From NCBI GenBank assembly GCA_024653355.1, contig JANLFQ010000003.1:166328-230327 (forward strand): 64,000 nucleotides of DNA, given 5' to 3'. Source of the DNA: a candidate division WOR-3 bacterium. Lineage in GTDB: Bacteria; Hydrothermota; Tepidihabitantia; Tepidihabitantales; Tepidihabitantaceae. This document shows positions 55,592-64,000 of the stretch, piece after piece (within the stretch, counting starts at the first letter, position 1; each line of letters starts with the position of its first letter). The notes below the pieces were generated by a model. It saw nothing but the letters and a program-made list of their open reading frames with translations, had not been told where the DNA came from and made no database searches. A program made the position numbers and the translations under genes.

Positions 55592-56626
55592 ATGGCAAAA
55601 AGCGGAATACTTGCAACCGTGACCTGCGCCGGTTGAGCGTCGAAACTGAGTAAGGCGCAGTTGGCGCAGGCATTAGCCGGGCTGGAACAGCCCGAGGACC
55701 CAAGACTGCTGGTTGGCATCAATACGGCAGACGATGCTGGGGTGTTTCTGCTTTCGGACGGCGTAGCACTGGTGCAAACGGTTGACATGCTCACGCCGAT
55801 GGCGGAAGACCCCTACATTTATGGCAGAATTGCAGCCGCAAATTCGCTTTCCGATGTTTATGCAATGGGCGGTGAGCCGTTGACCGTGCTCAACATCGTG
55901 GGATTCCCGGCAGCGATGGATAAGACCATTCTGCGGGAGATTTTACGCGGCGGGCAGGATACGGTGAAACAGGCGGGTGCGGTTGTTGTTGGCGGGCACA
56001 CCTTTAATGAAAAGGAGATTAAATACGGACTGGCGGTAACCGGACGCATTGACCCGCAGCGGATTGTCACCAATGCCGGGGCAAAGTTAGGCGATGTTCT
56101 TGTGTTGACCAAACCGCTGGGCATTGGTGTTTATACCCAGGCGTTGATGACCCTGGACCAGGTAGACCCGGTTTTTGAGCAGGCGGCGCTGGATTCAATG
56201 ATGCGGCTGAACCGGGACGCCGCAGCGATAATGGTTGCCTGTGAAGCCGATGCCGCAACCGACATCACCGGTTATGGACTTCTCGGCCACACCCAGGAGA
56301 TGGCAGAGGCTTCGGGCGTGAGGATAAGGATTTATGCCGAGCGAGTGCCGGTTTTGCCCCGGGCAAAAGAACTGGCGAAAACTTTTATTGACCCCGGTGT
56401 TTTGATGAACGAAAACTCATTTGGCAAACAGGTGGAATGGAAAGGTTCCTTGCCCGATGAGATTAGAAATCTGCTCTGGGAGTCGGAAAGTTCGGGCGGG
56501 CTTCTCGTGGTGTTAAAGCCGGAAAAGGTGGCGATGTTTCAGAGTCGGGCTAAAGCGGCGGGGATTGTTGCACCAATTATCGGTGAAGTTGTTGAGGGGC
56601 AGCCCGGGACAATTGAAGTGATTTAA
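55592..56626 (+). CDS. selD: Selenophosphate synthetase containing selenocysteine (in-frame TGA)
   Basis: Makes selenophosphate from selenide and ATP, the selenium donor for Sec-tRNA. Reading from ATG 55592 gives MAKSGILATVTCAG, then TGA at 55634-55636, then ASKLSKAQLAQALAG; the TGA falls exactly at the catalytic Cys/Sec position of SelD (CAG-U-A-K pattern). After it the frame stays open to 56626 through NTADDAGVF, VVGGHTFNE and TDITGYGLLGHTQ. Total 344 residues with Sec, normal. A gene caller that stops at TGA would begin wrongly at TTG 55661. selB directly upstream and the hairpins at 55624-55694 support recoding. Confidence 0.93.
55624..55694 (+). promoter_or_regulatory. Candidate SECIS hairpins at the selD TGA
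   Basis: CTGCGCC (55624-55630) pairs perfectly with GGCGCAG (55654-55660), enclosing the TGA at 55634. The overlapping copy GGCGCAGG (55663-55670) can pair eight bases with 55623-55630 instead. A second hairpin, CGGGCT/AGCCCG with a GGAAC loop, lies at 55678-55694. Which form SelB reads is uncertain. Confidence 0.5.
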
Positions 56627-56629
56627 AAA

Positions 56630-57940
56630 TCAGGCTGTTACCGTTTCCGGTGGCGCCGGGTTGGTGATGATGACAATCACGCCGGTTATCGCGCCGTTAC
56701 GGTCCCGGAGCGTTTCAAAACAGAGCGCCGAACCCGGAAGTCCGGGGAGAATCTCGCACTCCTGATGGCTGGAACTGCCGGAAAGTATCTGTTCCAGCCG
56801 GGGTTTAATTACGGCGAGGTTGGGCAGGTCTTTAATGTTATGGCCAATGCTCTCAGAGGATTTGATGCCCAGGAGCGGTTCTGCTGCGGGGTTGGCATAG
56901 ACAATTTTCGGTTCACGGTCAAACACGATTACCCCTTCATTGATGTTGTTGGCAAGGAGCCGGAAACGCCGTTCCAGTTCCAGGATGTAGTTCGCCTTGC
57001 GTTCATCAAAATCTCGCAAATGAGCAAACGCCCGGTTGAGTTGGCGGGCAAGGTCACCCAGCTCGTCGTTTACCGGCACGGTGACTCTGATGTTTAAGTC
57101 GCCCTGTTCGGCGCGAGTCAGGGCGTTGTTTATTCTCTTAATGGGAAGGACAATCGAGCGCGGCAGGCGAGTAATAAGGTATACAAGCAGGGCGGTGAGA
57201 ACGATGATGGCGGATATGATGTTGCGTTGACTCCAGGTGAAAAGGCGGGTGATTCTTGATTTGTGTTCGGCGATACGCTGGTTGGCATAAGCCATTATCT
57301 TTTCACCGATGATAATGATTTTCTGGGCGGTTTCGCTCATACGCTGGGTGAACAATTGATTGACAATTCCGGTTAGTTCCGCCCGTTCGATTTCCTGACC
57401 GATCAGGCTGATTGCGTTAAGGAGGGAGTCTTTGACCCTGGGGTTTTGGGCTTCTTCCAGTTCTACCACAATCTGACGATAAATTTCCCTTAACCGCTGG
57501 ACTTGTTCGCGGGAAGGCGTTTGCCAGCGGGCGGTTTTCATTAAGAAAAGCGAGTCCAGGAGCCGGCGATAGGTTAAAAGCAGGTTGGTCAGGGAGTCAA
57601 AACTGGGAGCAAGTGTTGGGTCGAGCCGGCGTGCCCGTTCACAGAGGAGGGCAATTTGCACGAGACGGGACCGACCGGCGGAAAGGTAAAAGGTGTCGTT
57701 GTAAATCAAAAAGTTCCGTTCCGAGTTGCGGACTTCGAGAAAGTTGTGGACGATGGTGTTACCGGTGCGAAGTAGCTCGGCATCCTCTTCGGCGATGACA
57801 TTGGCGAGAGTGTTCATCTGGCCCGCATAATAAAGGGCGATGATGGTGACGGGCAGGACTAAGATTGCCGAGAAAATCATCGCCATTGCGATGCGTCCCC
57901 GAATGGAAAGTCGCAGTCGGCTCTGGTGGTTGTTACCCAC
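56630..57940 (-). CDS. Membrane HAMP-PAS sensor without kinase domain
   Basis: 436 residues: TM1 at about 17-37, a helical periplasmic region (about 45-240), TM2 at about 245-265, HAMP (about 266-320, PRSIVLPIKRINNALTRAEQGDLN in part), a coiled linker, and a PAS domain (about 330-430, NINEGVIVFDREPKIVYANPA in part). It then stops; there is no DHp/HATPase or other output. It starts two bases after trkA, so it may sense osmotic or ion state and act on the Trk system, which is inference. It ends three bases from the convergent selD. Confidence 0.8.
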   Translation of the reverse strand: MGNNHQSRLRLSIRGRIAMAMIFSAILVLPVTIIALYYAGQMNTLANVIAEEDAELLRTGNTIVHNFLEVRNSERNFLIYNDTFYLSAGRSRLVQIALLCERARRLDPTLAPSFDSLTNLLLTYRRLLDSLFLMKTARWQTPSREQVQRLREIYRQIVVELEEAQNPRVKDSLLNAISLIGQEIERAELTGIVNQLFTQRMSETAQKIIIIGEKIMAYANQRIAEHKSRITRLFTWSQRNIISAIIVLTALLVYLITRLPRSIVLPIKRINNALTRAEQGDLNIRVTVPVNDELGDLARQLNRAFAHLRDFDERKANYILELERRFRLLANNINEGVIVFDREPKIVYANPAAEPLLGIKSSESIGHNIKDLPNLAVIKPRLEQILSGSSSHQECEILPGLPGSALCFETLRDRNGAITGVIVIITNPAPPETVTA

Positions 57941-57942
57941 GG

Positions 57943-58674
57943 TTATTTATTTTGCCGAGTTTCAGTTTTTTTCCCGGTAGCGGGCTCAACACCCTGGGCA
58001 AGGCGTTCAATATCTTCATCGTTACCAACAACGACGAGGATGTCATCCTGTTCAACGATGTCTTCCGGTCCGGGCAGGTCGTTAATCTGCTCTTTGAAAC
58101 TGCTTTCGCCTTCCGGGGTGATAACCGGTACCTTTTTCTTTATGGCGATGATGTTCACCCCGTAGCGCCGGCGGATGTCCAGCTGGCCAAGTTTTTTTCC
58201 GATAATATGCCGGGGTGCATGCATCTCCACCAGACTGTGGTTGCTGGTCAGCGGGATTTGTTCTAAAAGGTCCGGGGTGATGAGGCTTTTCGCAAGGTGG
58301 TCCGCCATCTGTTCTTCGATGAGGATGGTGCGGTCAGCACCGACATCCTTGAGAATCCGGGCATAGAGAGAAGATGCGGCGCGGGCGATGACCTGGCCGG
58401 CACCCAGTTTTTTGAGAATCGATGTTACGAGGATGGCGGCTTCCATCCTTTCACCCATCGCCACAACCACCGCATCAACATCAAGAACACCGGAACGGGC
58501 AAGGGCTTCTTCGTCCGTAGCATCAAAGCACAGTGCCTGGGCGACATCGTCTTTAATCGCTTCCACCCGTTTTGGGTCGGCGTCGATGGCGATGACTTCG
58601 GCGCCTCTTTCGGTCAGGGTGCGGGCAACTCGGGCACCAAATGTGCCCAAGCCAATTACGGCAAACTGTTTCAA
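57943..58674 (-). CDS. trkA: Potassium uptake regulatory subunit TrkA/KtrA
   Basis: 243 residues: an RCK-N Rossmann domain with the NAD/ATP-binding GLGTFGARVARTL and an acidic end of strand 2 (IAIDADPKRVEAI), and an RCK-C domain (about 140-220). One RCK unit, as in KtrA, rather than the two of E. coli TrkA. TTG start with a strong AAGGAGGT upstream. It gates the adjacent TrkH channel subunit. Confidence 0.93.
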   Translation of the reverse strand: MKQFAVIGLGTFGARVARTLTERGAEVIAIDADPKRVEAIKDDVAQALCFDATDEEALARSGVLDVDAVVVAMGERMEAAILVTSILKKLGAGQVIARAASSLYARILKDVGADRTILIEEQMADHLAKSLITPDLLEQIPLTSNHSLVEMHAPRHIIGKKLGQLDIRRRYGVNIIAIKKKVPVITPEGESSFKEQINDLPGPEDIVEQDDILVVVGNDEDIERLAQGVEPATGKKTETRQNK

Positions 58675-58686
58675 GTTGACCTCCTT

Positions 58687-60429
58687 TTAGCCAACCATAA
58701 TCCGCGCCTGCGGATAACTTATTGGCCGGCGGGTTTTCGGAGCCGCCATCGCCAGGGCGAGGGTCAATGGGCCGACTCTTCCGACGAACATCAAAATGAT
58801 AATAACCAACCGGCTGGCGGTTTTCAAGGATGAAGTTATGCCTGTGGAAAGCCCCACGGTGCCAAATGCCGATACCGTTTCAAATAGAACTTCTTCAAAG
58901 GGATGGGGTTCAATGAACAAGAGGATAAAGAACACCAGGCAGACCGCACAAACGGCGGCGGTAAGAATGGCAACGGCGCGATAGATTGCGTCCCGGCCAA
59001 TGGTTCTGCCACCGATGACAATGTCTTCGTCGTTTGAAAGCCGCGCCCTTAAGGCGAGGAGCAGGATAGCAAAGGTTGTGGTTTTGATACCGCCGCCGGT
59101 GCCACCGGGTGAAGCGCCAATAAACATCAGAATGGTGAGAATAAAAAGTGTTGCCCGGTGCAATAAATTTATCGGCACGGTATTGAATCCGGCGGTGCGA
59201 GCGGTTACGGACTGAAAAAGGCTGGCGAGCAGTTTTGTCCCGATGGGCATTTGCGCCAATGACCGGTCGTATTCGATGAAAAAGAACAGTAGTGCGCCCG
59301 AGAAGATGAGGATGAGGGTGGTGATGATGACCAGTTTTGCGTGGACCGTAAGGGAACGCAATGTTGTCCGGATGCTCTGGCGCAGGGTATGCTTACTGAT
59401 TAGTTCGTGCACCACCGCAAACCCCAGTCCGCCGAATACAATCAGGGATATGAAGGTGATGTTGACGAGGAAATCGCCCTGGTAACGGATGAGTGAGTCA
59501 TTAAAGGTGGAAAAGCCGGCATTACAGAATGCCGATATAGAGTGGAACAGGGCGTTGTAAAATGACAACCCTATTGTAGGAAAGCTGGGGAGCCAGCGGA
59601 AAAACAGAATGGCACAGCCCAAACCCTCGGCAAGGATGGTAAAAAGGAAAATGTAACGGATGGTTCGGGCGATATCGATATCGCGCGGAGTTTCCACCAT
59701 TTCCGATACAAGGCGGCGTTCGCCTGGTGCGAGGCGGTGGCCCAGGATAATGGCGATACTGGTGGAAAAGGTCATAATGCCCAATCCTCCCAGTTGGATA
59801 AGGACAAGGATTATCACCTGGCCAAAAGTGGTAAAGTAGGTACCGGTGTCCCGGACAATGAGACCCGTGACACAGGTTGCCGATGTGGCGGTGAACAGGG
59901 CGTCAACAAAAGGCGCACCGCGGCCATCGGTTGTTGCCGCGGGAAAGGTTAAAAACAGGGTTCCCAGTGCGATTAAGCCGGTAAAGCTAAGTATCAGGGA
60001 GAGAACCGCTTGCTGGCGCATCTTACTGATAAGGTTGAAGAAAACCCCTTTCTTTGACAGGCGATTGGTAATTGTGATTATCTGATAGAGCAGGATGAGT
60101 GATAAAGCGAGGACGGGCAGAAGTAGTCCGATAATTAGTAGAACCCCTAATATCAACTGCAACCAGCGATTCGGGCCAATGTTCAGGTGCGAGAAATACA
60201 AAATCCAGTGCGTAGCGATTTCGGTTAAAGTCAGCAGGCCGGCGATGACCGTTGAGAACCGAATTAACACATCTTCAACGCCCCAGAACGGTACCCGATA
60301 CCCCTTAAATAGAATTACGGCAAGGAGGGTAAGTGCCACAAAACCGGTCGTGACCCAGGAAAATTTATTGAGCCAGGACGGTTCCGGTTTGCTACTTTTG
60401 ATGACCCGTAATCGTCTAAATAATTTCAT
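58687..60429 (-). CDS. trkH: Potassium transporter TrkH/KtrB
   Basis: 580 residues, inner membrane. Four selectivity-filter loops are visible in order: TSATCVTGL, AFCNAGFSTF, TARTAGFNT and AFGTVGLSTGI. Before them lie about 150 residues with three to four extra helices not present in KtrB, so the protein is TrkH-like in length but has an N-terminal extension. First gene of a trkH-trkA-sensor operon. A TTGCCA/TATAAT promoter lies 85 bases upstream. Confidence 0.92.
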   Translation of the reverse strand: MKLFRRLRVIKSSKPEPSWLNKFSWVTTGFVALTLLAVILFKGYRVPFWGVEDVLIRFSTVIAGLLTLTEIATHWILYFSHLNIGPNRWLQLILGVLLIIGLLLPVLALSLILLYQIITITNRLSKKGVFFNLISKMRQQAVLSLILSFTGLIALGTLFLTFPAATTDGRGAPFVDALFTATSATCVTGLIVRDTGTYFTTFGQVIILVLIQLGGLGIMTFSTSIAIILGHRLAPGERRLVSEMVETPRDIDIARTIRYIFLFTILAEGLGCAILFFRWLPSFPTIGLSFYNALFHSISAFCNAGFSTFNDSLIRYQGDFLVNITFISLIVFGGLGFAVVHELISKHTLRQSIRTTLRSLTVHAKLVIITTLILIFSGALLFFFIEYDRSLAQMPIGTKLLASLFQSVTARTAGFNTVPINLLHRATLFILTILMFIGASPGGTGGGIKTTTFAILLLALRARLSNDEDIVIGGRTIGRDAIYRAVAILTAAVCAVCLVFFILLFIEPHPFEEVLFETVSAFGTVGLSTGITSSLKTASRLVIIILMFVGRVGPLTLALAMAAPKTRRPISYPQARIMVG

Positions 60430-60514
60430 TTTAGCAACTTAACGATAGATAGCGCAATGACATATATTATCTCCCGGGAGAAACTATGCAAGAGGTAAGT
60501 TTATCACTGCCATA

Positions 60515-60542
60515 ATTATACGCGAAATTTTCCCCTTGGCAA
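60515..60542 (-). promoter_or_regulatory. Promoter of trkH-trkA operon
   Basis: Minus strand TTGCCA (60537-60542), 16-base spacer, TATAAT (60515-60520). The leader of about 80 bases before ATG 60429 contains the perfect palindrome CTCCCGGGAG (60471-60480), and no clear ribosome binding site. Confidence 0.65.
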
Positions 60543-60567
60543 GATAGGTCGATGTTTCACTTTTAAC

Positions 60568-61719
60568 TCAGATAAAAAGCGCCAGCCCAAGAGCAGCGAT
60601 AAGCCCGAGTGCGCTGCCGAATAAAAATGGTGCCCGGGGTCCGAACAGGCTCCAGAGCCCGCCGGCGATGAGCGATGCGGGTAAGAGCCCGATACCGGTA
60701 AGGGTGGCATGTAAGCCGATGAAAGTAGCCCTTTGTTCTTCGGGTGCGAGGTCGGTTACAAGCGCTTTTTCCTGCCCTTCGGTCAAGGCGCTGAAAAGTC
60801 CATAAACGGCAAACAGGATGTAGGGAAGGACCGGTAGACTTTCCGGTTTGAGAAAGGCGAAGCCCGAATAGACCAAGCCATAAATCCCATAGCCGATAAC
60901 CAAAAGGCGTTTTCGGCCAATTTTATCGGACAGCCGGCCCGCGGGGTAAGAGAAAACTGCGTAGGTGATGTTGTAGATAAGGTAGAGGAGAAGGACCGAG
61001 ATGGTCGTCCAGCCGATATTTTTCATTCTTAACAGAAGGAAACCGTTTGAGGAGTTGCCCAGGGCGAAACAGGTAACGATGATGAGAAAAGAGCGCAGTT
61101 TTGGGGTAAGACATTTCCAGGTTATTCTGAGTCGCGCGGGCGCACAAAGCGCCGCCTTCTTTTCCCGAACAAAAAAGAGGACAACGACCCCTAAAAACGC
61201 CGGGATTAATGACAGAAGAAAAATCCGCTGAAAGTCCGGCGGGGTAAGGTTTGCACCAAATCGCGATGTAAGGTAGATGGCGAGCAGAACACCGAACACG
61301 GCGCCAAGAGTGTCCAGGGCGCGGTGAAGGCCAAACGCCCGGCCTCTTGTCGTCGCAGTTGTGCAGTCGGCGATGAGCGCATCGCGCGGTGCAACTCTGA
61401 TTCCTTTGCCGATGCGGTCAATCATCCGACCGGCAAAAACCATACCCCAGTTTTGCGACAAATAGAGTAGCAGTTTCCCGATGGTTGAACCGGAGTATCC
61501 CAAAATCGCAAGCGGTTTGCGGCGTTGCAGGCGGTCGGATATTGTTCCGAAAAACACCTTGAGAATTGAGGCGGTACTTTCGGCAAAACCTTCAATAAGG
61601 CCGAGGACCGCGGGTTGGGCGCCAAGTGTGGCAAGATACAGCGGAATCAACGGGTATACCATTTCGGTGGAGATGTCGGTTAAAAGGCTGGTAAAACCGG
61701 TGATAATGATATTGAACAT
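60568..61719 (-). CDS. MFS transporter
   Basis: 383 residues with 12 predicted helices. The family loop motif between TM2 and TM3 reads GTISDRLQRRKPLAILGY, and the matching motif in the second half is GRLSDKIGRKRLLVIGYGIYG (in part). An acidic helix start (TDISTEMVYPLIPLYLATLG) is common to drug- or sugar-type permeases of the YfcJ/UhpC-like group. Substrate unknown. Stands alone; promoter 13 bases upstream. Confidence 0.85.
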   Translation of the reverse strand: MFNIIITGFTSLLTDISTEMVYPLIPLYLATLGAQPAVLGLIEGFAESTASILKVFFGTISDRLQRRKPLAILGYSGSTIGKLLLYLSQNWGMVFAGRMIDRIGKGIRVAPRDALIADCTTATTRGRAFGLHRALDTLGAVFGVLLAIYLTSRFGANLTPPDFQRIFLLSLIPAFLGVVVLFFVREKKAALCAPARLRITWKCLTPKLRSFLIIVTCFALGNSSNGFLLLRMKNIGWTTISVLLLYLIYNITYAVFSYPAGRLSDKIGRKRLLVIGYGIYGLVYSGFAFLKPESLPVLPYILFAVYGLFSALTEGQEKALVTDLAPEEQRATFIGLHATLTGIGLLPASLIAGGLWSLFGPRAPFLFGSALGLIAALGLALFI

Positions 61720-61732
61720 TGGTTGAAAGTTA

Positions 61733-61760
61733 AGTTTAGGGTTGCAGGGATGGCTGTCAA
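61733..61760 (-). promoter_or_regulatory. Promoter of MFS gene, very short leader
   Basis: Minus strand TTGACA (61755-61760), 16-base spacer, TAAACT (61733-61738), then 13 bases to ATG 61719 without ribosome binding site. Confidence 0.65.
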
Positions 61761-62189
61761 GCTACAAACTCCGGGATTTGGGACTTTGTGTCCGTCAGTT
61801 AAATTGAAACGGCGATTGCGCTGTCAGCAAAAAGGTCTACCCTGGGGGTAGAAACTTCCAATACAATCAGGAACAGTCTGGTTATGTTAACTTGATGATG
61901 CACGGCCAAAGTGAGGGCAGGAGGAGAAGGTTATTGGGCGGTTGAGAGAAAATTTAGGGGTCCAGGGATATGCGATTGCACAGTTGATGTTGAAGGTTAT
62001 TAGCGGATAACGGTTAAAACTACCCTGATAAGGGTTCAGGGAGCCGTTCTGGGAGCGACTCCCTGAGCGGTTACCCGATTCAGTTGGCGAACGCTTTTAA
62101 GGACCCGGTCAGAGAGGGAAATTGGTGGGTTCTTAATAAAGATAACCGGTAGTCCATTAAAAATTATCAAGTTTGACTGTGTTGGATTG
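61761..62189. other. Intergenic spacer with hairpin and repeated element
   Basis: No gene seen. A 7-bp hairpin TCTACCC-TGG-GGGTAGA lies at 61836-61852. The 23-base element at 62053-62075 shares 18 positions with 10661-10683, and TAAGGACC follows in both (62098-62105 here). It may be part of a divergent regulatory region. Confidence 0.4.
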
Positions 62190-62218
62190 TTGACTTGTAA
62201 TTCATTTTCCGCTATAAT
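62190..62218 (+). promoter_or_regulatory. Promoter of FG-GAP protein, leaderless spacing
   Basis: TTGACT (62190-62195), 17-base spacer, TATAAT (62213-62218); GTG 62227 follows eight bases later. Confidence 0.75.
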
Positions 62219-62226
62219 TGGAAACG

Positions 62227-64000
62227 GTGGTTGCGGAAGGAAAAGTAGGGATACTACTCGTTTTGTGTTTTACTGCCTTATTTTCGGCAGAAAGTTCCTT
62301 TACACAATTTAATCGGGTGTGGACGGAAAGTCGGGTTGAAGACTTTGCCGATGGCCAACTCGACCCGATGATGTATGTGTCCCGGCGCACGGTTGCGGAA
62401 CCGGATTCGGGCTGTATTGAATTCTTTTCCCGTTTTGACCTGGATAACAATGGCTATTTTGACCTGGTAAGTTCTGATGACTCAGGACCGTATCTGCGGG
62501 TTTATTTTGGTTCGGCATCGGGCTACAGTGTGGCGAATAGCCGATACTATCCTGTGCCCGGCGGCGGAAATGTTGACCTGGCGGATTTAAATCTTGATGG
62601 GTACGCCGAGCTGATTCACTCGGGCTGGCGGAGCGGACATATTACAATTTACTGGGGAACAGATTCCGGACCTTCACCGGTCGATACCACCTGGCTGGTG
62701 ATATCGGGTCAGAGCGAGGCGGTTACGGTTTACGACCTGGACCGGGACGCTTATCTTGACATCATTGCCGGGTCAGACAACGGAATGGTTTATATCTTCT
62801 GGGGTGATGCCAATGGGTATAACAGCAGCCGTCGTTCCAGCATCTTTTTGAACGGTTCAGTCGGACACAATCTTGAAGTGGCTGATTTTGATAAAGATGG
62901 GTTTGGTGATATCGTGGCGTCACTCTGGAGCAGGAATCAGGCACCGGTTATTTACTGGGGTTCGGGTCGTTCTCCCCAGAGAATAGTGTGGCTGCCGGTT
63001 TCGGGAAATAATCCTCACGGCGTCACGGTCGCGGACCTGAACGACGACTCCTGGCTCGATTTGGTGTTTACCGGTTACGACACCGTGACCTCGGCTTTTA
63101 TCTACTACGGCAGCGCGAGCGGCTTTTCAGTGAGCAACCGTGAAATAATTCATCCCGGTCAATGCTACGGAGGGAGCGCCGCGGTTTTGTGGAATTACGA
63201 CAAGACGCTGGACCTGGTCTTTTATCGGGGTGACTGGGGAAAAAATGTGGCTTATCGGCCGCGTGTCTATTTTAACCGACCCGATACCACGCCCCATTTC
63301 AGTGATGCCCGTTTCAGCGAAATTGGGGAACTGGAATTCAACGCCTCGGGCGGTCTTATTGCCGATTTAAACTACGACGGGTTTCAGGACATATTTATCA
63401 ACAATATGATGCCCGACAGTGCCAGTTTTGTCCTCTGGGGTCCATACTACAACTCCGCAACTCCGCTTCCGGTTGACCGGGACCATCACGGTTTATGGCG
63501 CGAAGTGGGTAATATTTACACCCGGGGCTTTTATGCCCGCTATCTCTCTTCAATTTATTATATAGGGGAAGATTCAGTTATTGCCGGTGGTAGTTGTTCC
63601 TGGGTTGCGAATGAGCCACTTGGCTCTTCGGTTGGGATTGAGGTGCGGGCTGGCAATACGCCTGTACCGGACGAAACCTGGACCGAATTTACACCAATTC
63701 TAATTAACGGCGGTAGCCTGCCCCAAACCGTAAACGGATTCAAGTATCTTCAGTACAGGGCGTTTTTCTCATACTCTCGACCCTGTTATTTACCCTATCT
63801 GGAGCGGGTGAGCTTTAATATAACTCTGCGCCCGCCCATTGATGCGGCGGTGCGGGCGATACTGGCACCGGTGGGAATAGTGGATTCCGGTAGTGTGATT
63901 GTGCCGCGGGTGGTGATTGAGAACCTGCACTCAGGTACACCGGTGGCGACGGTGACCCTTAAAGTCGGGGACGATTACCTTTCGACGCAAATTGATACTC
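62227..64000 (+). CDS. Secreted FG-GAP/VCBS repeat protein, 3' partial
   Basis: Open to the right edge (591 codons visible). A signal peptide (KVGILLVLCFTALFSAE) is followed by at least six FG-GAP-type repeats with Ca2+-binding Asp loops: DLDNNGYFDLV, DLNLDGYAELI, DLDRDAYLDII, DFDKDGFGDIV, DLNDDSWLDLV and DLNYDGFQDIF. These build a beta-propeller of the integrin-alpha type. From about residue 530 a new domain starts (IDAAVRAILAPVGIVDSGSVI, in part) of the CARDB/immunoglobulin-like kind. Such proteins are often T9SS cargo; any sorting tail lies outside the window. GTG 62227 is set by the promoter. Confidence 0.85.
   Translation, partial: MVAEGKVGILLVLCFTALFSAESSFTQFNRVWTESRVEDFADGQLDPMMYVSRRTVAEPDSGCIEFFSRFDLDNNGYFDLVSSDDSGPYLRVYFGSASGYSVANSRYYPVPGGGNVDLADLNLDGYAELIHSGWRSGHITIYWGTDSGPSPVDTTWLVISGQSEAVTVYDLDRDAYLDIIAGSDNGMVYIFWGDANGYNSSRRSSIFLNGSVGHNLEVADFDKDGFGDIVASLWSRNQAPVIYWGSGRSPQRIVWLPVSGNNPHGVTVADLNDDSWLDLVFTGYDTVTSAFIYYGSASGFSVSNREIIHPGQCYGGSAAVLWNYDKTLDLVFYRGDWGKNVAYRPRVYFNRPDTTPHFSDARFSEIGELEFNASGGLIADLNYDGFQDIFINNMMPDSASFVLWGPYYNSATPLPVDRDHHGLWREVGNIYTRGFYARYLSSIYYIGEDSVIAGGSCSWVANEPLGSSVGIEVRAGNTPVPDETWTEFTPILINGGSLPQTVNGFKYLQYRAFFSYSRPCYLPYLERVSFNITLRPPIDAAVRAILAPVGIVDSGSVIVPRVVIENLHSGTPVATVTLKVGDDYLSTQIDT

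Noticed and set aside
55661-56626. selD starting at TTG 55661
   Set aside because: It would lack the catalytic N-terminal segment; the true start is ATG 55592 with a Sec codon at 55634.

Overview
The window is about 64 kb of a gene-dense bacterial chromosome. Genes abut or overlap by a few bases, and GTG and TTG starts are common. The organism has an outer membrane and LPS: there are TamA/TamB-like proteins, LpxH- and LpxL-like enzymes, and an LptC-LptA-LptB set. One secreted protein ends in a type IX secretion-like sorting domain, and a second large FG-GAP repeat protein runs off the right edge. Together with NfnAB, a selenocysteine-containing SelD and an encapsulin-type ferritin domain, this suggests an uncultivated, probably anaerobic lineage near the FCB group (for example WOR-3/Stahlbacteria). 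That placement is inference. I saw no IS element, phage, CRISPR array or rRNA.

Layout: 0-9.5 kb holds a Ca2+-ATPase (5' part outside the window), tamA, tamB and a PriA whose helicase motifs have decayed. After a minus-strand TPR protein and an 0.8 kb structured spacer come nfnA-nfnB-ddl. From 14.4 to 25.8 kb is one long plus-strand run: rplR-rpsE-rpmD-rplO-secY, a pyrimidine nucleoside phosphorylase, a two-domain kinase-like protein, lpxH, a nucleoside-gate membrane protein, pepA and a zinc/manganese ABC transporter. From 25.8 to 31.6 kb the genes are on the minus strand: a GT-C glycosyltransferase, a PAS-only protein, tRNA-Thr(CGU) and the secreted T9SS-like protein. From 31.7 to 45.3 kb are small units on both strands: peroxiredoxin/ferritin-like/coiled-coil/PurSL; hprK-hpf; a methyltransferase; DUF2703; carbamate kinase with a conserved unknown, DUF89 and hypC; a PTS IIA-like gene with a DegT aminotransferase; DUF1844 with alr. 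From 45.7 to 56.6 kb runs adk-map-infA-rpmJ-pyrG-acyltransferase-lptC-lptA-lptB-rpoN-selB-selD. The end holds trkH-trkA with a kinase-less HAMP-PAS protein, an MFS transporter and the FG-GAP protein.

Three things stand out. First, selD reads through an in-frame TGA at 55634-55636, directly downstream of selB, so the gene begins at 55592. Second, ten first genes of transcription units have a clear -35/-10 promoter whose -10 box lies only 5 to 13 bases before the start codon, with no Shine-Dalgarno sequence, while other units have ordinary leaders. This implies widespread leaderless or near-leaderless transcripts, and it fixes several start codons, including rplR. Third, PriA has lost Walker A and motif VI but kept its zinc cysteines. 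The spc ribosomal operon is split, with secY and adk 28 kb apart.
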